Of a DNA stretch of 64,000 nucleotides, positions 60,695-64,000 are shown piece by piece (positions within the stretch are counted from its first letter, which is position 1; each line of letters opens with the position of its first letter). The notes under the pieces were generated by a model. That model was not told the DNA's origin. It made no database searches and saw only the letters and a list, made by a program, of their open reading frames with translations. The stretch comes from Stigmatella ashevillena (lineage in GTDB: Bacteria > Myxococcota > Myxococcia > Myxococcales > Myxococcaceae). The translations under genes and the position numbers were made by a program. The stretch is taken from assembly GCF_028368975.1 (NCBI RefSeq), contig NZ_JAQNDM010000002.1:7620425-7684424 (forward strand). The letters are read 5' to 3'.

Positions 60695-62254
60695 TCAACC
60701 CATCCGCGTTTGGGACTGCTCGCGCATGAACTGCGCGACGTAATAGGGGCCGCAGCCGCCCTTGCCGGTGGAGCCACTGGACTTCCATCCACAGAAGGAC
60801 TGCACCCCGGGCCAGGCGCCCGTCGTCGCCCCCGTCCGGCGGTTGGCGTACAGCACGCCGGCTTCGACGCGGTCCATGAAGGACTCCACATCGCTGGGCT
60901 TGCGGCTGAAGATGCCGGCGGTGAGCCCGTACTCGCCATCGTTGGCGAGGATCAGGGCCTCCTCCAAGGTGTCGAAGCCCGTCACCCCCACGAAGGGAAG
61001 GAAGAGCTCCTCGCGCATCAGCCGGTGGCCGTGCGCCAACTCCACCACGGTGGGCGCGACGAAATACCCCTCGGCGAGGGCTCCCTCCCTCCTCAGCCGT
61101 TCGCCCCCCGCGTGCACGGTGCCATCGCTGCGGGCCGCCGCCACCGCGCGCTCGAAGCGCTGAACGGAGGCCTTGTTGATGACCGGGCCCATGAAAACGG
61201 ACGCAAGGCTCGGATCTCCCACCGTCACGCCGCGGGCTTTTTCGGTCAGCCGGGTGAGGAACTCCTGCCGGAGCGTCTCGTGCACGTAGATGCGGGACAG
61301 CGCGCTGCACTTCTGACCCGAGAGCCCGAAGGCGGAGCGGTAGCAGCCCTCGACGGCCATCTCCAGGTCCGCGTCGCGGCAGATGATGGCGGGGTTCTTG
61401 CCCCCCAGCTCCAGGAGGCACGGCCGCGCCCTCCCGGTGGAGAGCTGCTGGTGGATGGCCATGCCCACCGCCTTGCTGCCGGTGAAGGTGACGCCATCCA
61501 GGTTTGGGTGGCGCACCAGCGCCGCGCCCAGCGTCTCGCCCTCACCGTGCACGACTTGGAAGACGCCCGGCGGGAGGCCCGCATCCACGAAGGCGTGGTA
61601 CAGCCCCTCGGCACACCAGGGGGTCTCCTCGCTCGGCTTGAGGATGACCGCATTGCCTCCCAGCAGCGCTCCCGCGCTCATGCCCGCAGCGAGCGCGACG
61701 GGGAAGTTGAAGGGGGCGATGACCGCGAACACGCCATAGGGTCTGAGCACGTTCCGCGTGTCTTCGTTGGGCGACAGCCGCGCCATCGGCTTGACGAAGC
61801 CCTGGGCCTCCTCGAGCTGACCCGCGTAGTAGCGCAGCAGGTCTGCGGCCTCCTCCACGTCGCCGAGCGACTCGAGCCGGTTCTTGCCCACCTCGAGCGT
61901 CATGCGGGCCGCCAGCTCCATCCGTCGCTCGGAGATGAGGGCCGCGGCCCGCCGCAGAATCCGGACTCGCTCCTCCCAAGAGGTGGCCCCCCAGGCGCGC
62001 TGTGCCTCCCGGGCCACGCGGACCACCCGGTCCACCTCGGACGCGGGGGTGCGGTGGAAGCGGCCGAGCAGTTCGCGTGGGCTGGCGGGGTTGCGGCTCT
62101 CCAGCAGGTCTCCGCTCCGGTAGGCCGCCCCCGCGATCCAGGAGGGGTATTCCGCGCCGAGCCCGGCCCTCACGGTGGAGAGCGTCTGATCAAACTGGGA
62201 GTGCAGGACCGACAGGTCCGCATCGAGCATCGAATAGGTGATTCGAAAAGTCAT
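60695..62254 (-). CDS. Aldehyde dehydrogenase, P5C-dehydrogenase-like
   Basis: A 519-residue NAD(P)-dependent dehydrogenase. The catalytic Cys lies in GLSGQKCSALSRIYVH, the general-base Glu in LLELGGKNPAI, and the cofactor loop is FTGSKAVGMAI with APFNFPVAL before it. The QKCSA context and the length point to the 1-pyrroline-5-carboxylate/amino-semialdehyde branch. It begins with ATG overlapping the stop of the upstream aminotransferase. It would oxidise the semialdehyde made by one of the two adjacent aminotransferases. Confidence 0.9.
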   Translation of the reverse strand: MTFRITYSMLDADLSVLHSQFDQTLSTVRAGLGAEYPSWIAGAAYRSGDLLESRNPASPRELLGRFHRTPASEVDRVVRVAREAQRAWGATSWEERVRILRRAAALISERRMELAARMTLEVGKNRLESLGDVEEAADLLRYYAGQLEEAQGFVKPMARLSPNEDTRNVLRPYGVFAVIAPFNFPVALAAGMSAGALLGGNAVILKPSEETPWCAEGLYHAFVDAGLPPGVFQVVHGEGETLGAALVRHPNLDGVTFTGSKAVGMAIHQQLSTGRARPCLLELGGKNPAIICRDADLEMAVEGCYRSAFGLSGQKCSALSRIYVHETLRQEFLTRLTEKARGVTVGDPSLASVFMGPVINKASVQRFERAVAAARSDGTVHAGGERLRREGALAEGYFVAPTVVELAHGHRLMREELFLPFVGVTGFDTLEEALILANDGEYGLTAGIFSRKPSDVESFMDRVEAGVLYANRRTGATTGAWPGVQSFCGWKSSGSTGKGGCGPYYVAQFMREQSQTRMG

Positions 62255-63612
62255 AGCCGCTCCATGAAGGAGGTGATTCCCCGCGCGAGCTTCTCCACCA
62301 GTTCATCCACCTCGGCCTCGGTGATGATGAGCGGGGGGCCGATCATCACGAGGTCTCCGTTCGTTCCGTCGGCATGGCCCGTGTTGGACCAGAGGACGAG
62401 GCCCTGCGCGAAGAGCTCCGAGAGCAGCCCCTCCACCACCTTGCGCGAGCGCGCGAAGGGCTTCTTGCTGGCCTTGTCCTCCACGAGCTCCACGCCCGCC
62501 ATCAGTCCGACGCCCTGAACGGAGCCCACGGACGGCAGGGGCAAGAGCACCTCGCGCAACCGGCGTTGCAGGTACTCGCCCACCCGCGCGGCGTTCGCCA
62601 CCACCCCGTGGCGCTCGTAGTAGTCGAGCACCGCGAGCCCGGCGGCCGTCATGGCCGGGGCCTGCAAGTAGGTCTGGGCATGCATGAAGCCGCCGGAGCC
62701 CAGACGCATCTTCTCGAGGTGCTCCTGGCGGATCAGCAGGGCGCTCAGCGGTGCGTAGCCGCCGCTGATGCCCTTGCCGAGCACGAGGACGTCCGGCGTG
62801 AAGTCATACAGCTCGCTGGCGAAGAAGCGCCCCGTGCGGCCACATCCGCACATGACTTCGTCGGCGAGGGTGAGGATGCCGTACCGGCGGCAGATCTCCT
62901 CCACGCGCGCGAAGTAGCCCGGTGGAGGGGGCGAGGCGCCCGCCGAGGAGCCGATGACCGGCTCGGCGATGAAGGCGGCGATCGTCTCGGGCCCTTCCCG
63001 CTGAACGGTCTCTTCCAGGAGCCGCGCGTAGTAGGAGGCCCCGTCTCGCGCATAGTCCTCGAGCCCCGAGCGGTAGGGGTAGGGCGCGGGCGTGGTGACG
63101 ACCTCGGACAACAGGGGGCCGAAGAACTTCTTGTAGTGAGGCCGCCCCGAGAGAGAGAGGGCGTACAGGGTATTGCCGTGGTAGCTGGGCACCCGGGTGA
63201 TGACCTTGGCGCGCTGGGGCTGGCCTCGCTCGACCCAGAGCTGCCGGATGAACTTGATGGCTGCCTCCACCGCCTCGGAGCCGGAGCCGAGGAATGCCGC
63301 CCGCGAGAGCCCTGCGGGGGCCAGGGCGCACAGGCGCGAGGCGAGCTGCTCCGTCACCTCGGTCGTGAAGTGGGTCCCGTTGACGTAGGAGACCCGGAGC
63401 AGCTGCTCGTGGATGCGGTCGGCCACCTCCCGGTTGCCGTGTCCCACACTGGCCACGAGCGCGCCGGCGGAGCCGTCGAGGTAGCGCTTTCCCTGGGTGT
63501 CGAAGAGGTAGATGCCCTCGCCGTGAGACACCACGGGAAAGTCGCGCGCCAGGTGGCGCAACAGGACGTTGCCCTCAGGGTAGCGGACAGGATGTCCCGC
63601 GTCGTTTTGCAT
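62251..63612 (-). CDS. Class III aminotransferase, first gene of the operon
   Basis: A 453-residue PLP-dependent enzyme. The Lys lies in LVLGKGISGGYAPLSALLI; SGSEAVEAAIKFIRQLW, PSYHGNTLYALSLSG and ADEVMCGCGRTG are the phosphate, structural and ring-nitrogen elements. It is of the AGXT2/omega-aminotransferase type and differs clearly from the second aminotransferase of the operon, so the pathway probably removes two amino groups. GGAGGG lies seven bases before ATG 63612; the frame is open six codons further upstream. A cobalamin riboswitch stands about 270 bases upstream. Confidence 0.88.
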   Translation of the reverse strand: MQNDAGHPVRYPEGNVLLRHLARDFPVVSHGEGIYLFDTQGKRYLDGSAGALVASVGHGNREVADRIHEQLLRVSYVNGTHFTTEVTEQLASRLCALAPAGLSRAAFLGSGSEAVEAAIKFIRQLWVERGQPQRAKVITRVPSYHGNTLYALSLSGRPHYKKFFGPLLSEVVTTPAPYPYRSGLEDYARDGASYYARLLEETVQREGPETIAAFIAEPVIGSSAGASPPPPGYFARVEEICRRYGILTLADEVMCGCGRTGRFFASELYDFTPDVLVLGKGISGGYAPLSALLIRQEHLEKMRLGSGGFMHAQTYLQAPAMTAAGLAVLDYYERHGVVANAARVGEYLQRRLREVLLPLPSVGSVQGVGLMAGVELVEDKASKKPFARSRKVVEGLLSELFAQGLVLWSNTGHADGTNGDLVMIGPPLIITEAEVDELVEKLARGITSFMERL

Positions 63613-63884
63613 CGGCCGCCCTCCACGCAATCCCGGGCGGCGCGGAGGCCGTCCGGTTCAAAGCCGTGTGGAGAAGCGTCCGTCGCCATGCCGCGGCACA
63701 TCCGGCTCGACCGAGCCCACGGACCGACCTTCGCCCCCACGGGCGAGCTGGTGACACGAGGGGGGGCGGAGGGGGGAGCCGAGACGCGCGTGCGGACACA
63801 CAGGAACTGCCGCGCTCGGACCTTCCCGCCTTCCCACGAGGCGCCAGGTCGAATGACCGCCCGTGGATGTCTCCCACGGGTGGA
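63613..63884 (-). promoter_or_regulatory. Leader between cobalamin riboswitch and first aminotransferase gene
   Basis: No gene is seen in these 272 bases. A hairpin with a perfect 7-base stem, CCCGTGG/CCACGGG, and a 7-base loop lies at 63860-63880, directly after the aptamer in the direction of transcription. It may be part of the expression platform. No T tract follows it, and it does not reach the ribosome site of the first gene. Confidence 0.45.
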
Positions 63885-64000
63885 TGCGGGCAGGTCTTCG
63901 GACTCGCGAGCACTCCGGCCCAGGGCCGGGTTCCTAGTCTTCGCCGCTTCCCAGCTCCCCAGGAGCCAGTGCCAATGGCGAGTTTCGTTCTCACTTACCG
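63885..64000 (-). ncRNA. Cobalamin riboswitch (3' half, truncated by the window)
   Basis: Read on the minus strand, 63905-63889 is GAGTCCGAAGACCTGCC, an almost exact B12 box, the most conserved element of cobalamin riboswitches. At the window edge (64000-63983) stands CGGTAAGTGAGAACGAAA, which fits the aptamer segment that follows the conserved CCCGCAA core. Between them are GCCATTGGCACTGG and GCTGGGAAGCGGCGAAG, matching the usual GCCACTGG and TGGGAAGGC elements. The 5' half lies beyond base 64000. It points toward the aminotransferase operon and would shut it off, or on, when adenosylcobalamin binds. Confidence 0.85.

Noticed and set aside
58388-62518. Very long plus-strand open frame (over 1300 codons) opposite the catabolic operon.
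   Set aside because: It is antisense to four well-recognised enzyme genes, its product is Arg/Gly/His-rich with no domains, and the frame is open only because of GC-rich third positions.
63860-63880. Rho-independent terminator after the riboswitch.
   Set aside because: The stem is good but no T tract follows it, so it was described only as a hairpin of the leader.

Overview
The window is high-GC DNA with dense, mostly intact genes. It looks like a Myxococcota chromosome, probably of the Myxococcus/Stigmatella/Cystobacter kind: lipoproteins with repeat or Cys-rich ectodomains, an ATPase-TPR regulator, an extracellular contractile injection system (eCIS) and a large lipid/polyketide-type synthase. 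No tRNA, rRNA, CRISPR array or insertion sequence was seen. All assignments come from reading the sequence and from family knowledge; no database search was run.

Layout. (1) 1-5647: end of an eCIS locus, with a LysM baseplate/tube protein (5' partial), a VgrG-like spike, a candidate cargo protein and a convergent DUF4157 protein. The last two share a short N-terminal motif. (2) 5930-13400: accessory region with an aldo/keto reductase, a Cys-rich membrane protein, two copies of a propeller-like repeat protein (the first broken), a deleted remnant of the aldo/keto reductase, a NodB deacetylase with a SPOR domain, an Asp-box protein and an MBL-fold lipoprotein. (3) 13404-18726: a divergent LysR regulator facing acyl-CoA dehydrogenase, SDR and APH-like kinase genes (a split ACAD10/11-type set), then a convergent P450. 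(4) 18829-31249: methyltransferase, EamA transporter, PhyH dioxygenase, a degenerate cyclase-NB-ARC-TPR regulator, MATE and MFS exporters, NAPE-PLD-type MBL hydrolase, and a haem/copper monooxygenase lipoprotein.

(5) 31315-51152, the centrepiece: eight co-directional genes, most overlapping by 4-11 bases, for a split Pfa-like (polyunsaturated-fatty-acid-synthase-like) secondary lipid synthase. In order they are a free acyltransferase, KS-KS-AT, five tandem carrier domains plus KR, a C45 Ntn-hydrolase/acyltransferase fused to a dehydratase, KS-KS, KS-KS-DH, a phosphopantetheinyl transferase and a free DH. All five carrier domains have Thr where the phosphopantetheine Ser normally lies. In each KS pair the first KS is damaged and the second intact. 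No enoyl reductase or thioesterase is visible, so the C45 domain is the best candidate for product release or N-acyl transfer.

(6) 51206-56031: a lipoprotein, a golvesin-domain protein, an EthD/TetR divergent pair with a palindromic operator inside the promoter, and an F420-reductase-like NADP protein. (7) 56045-64000: a leftward catabolic operon (two class III aminotransferases, a P5CDH-like aldehyde dehydrogenase, a two-subunit CoA-transferase, a thiolase and a small protein) preceded by the 3' half of a cobalamin riboswitch that runs off the window end.
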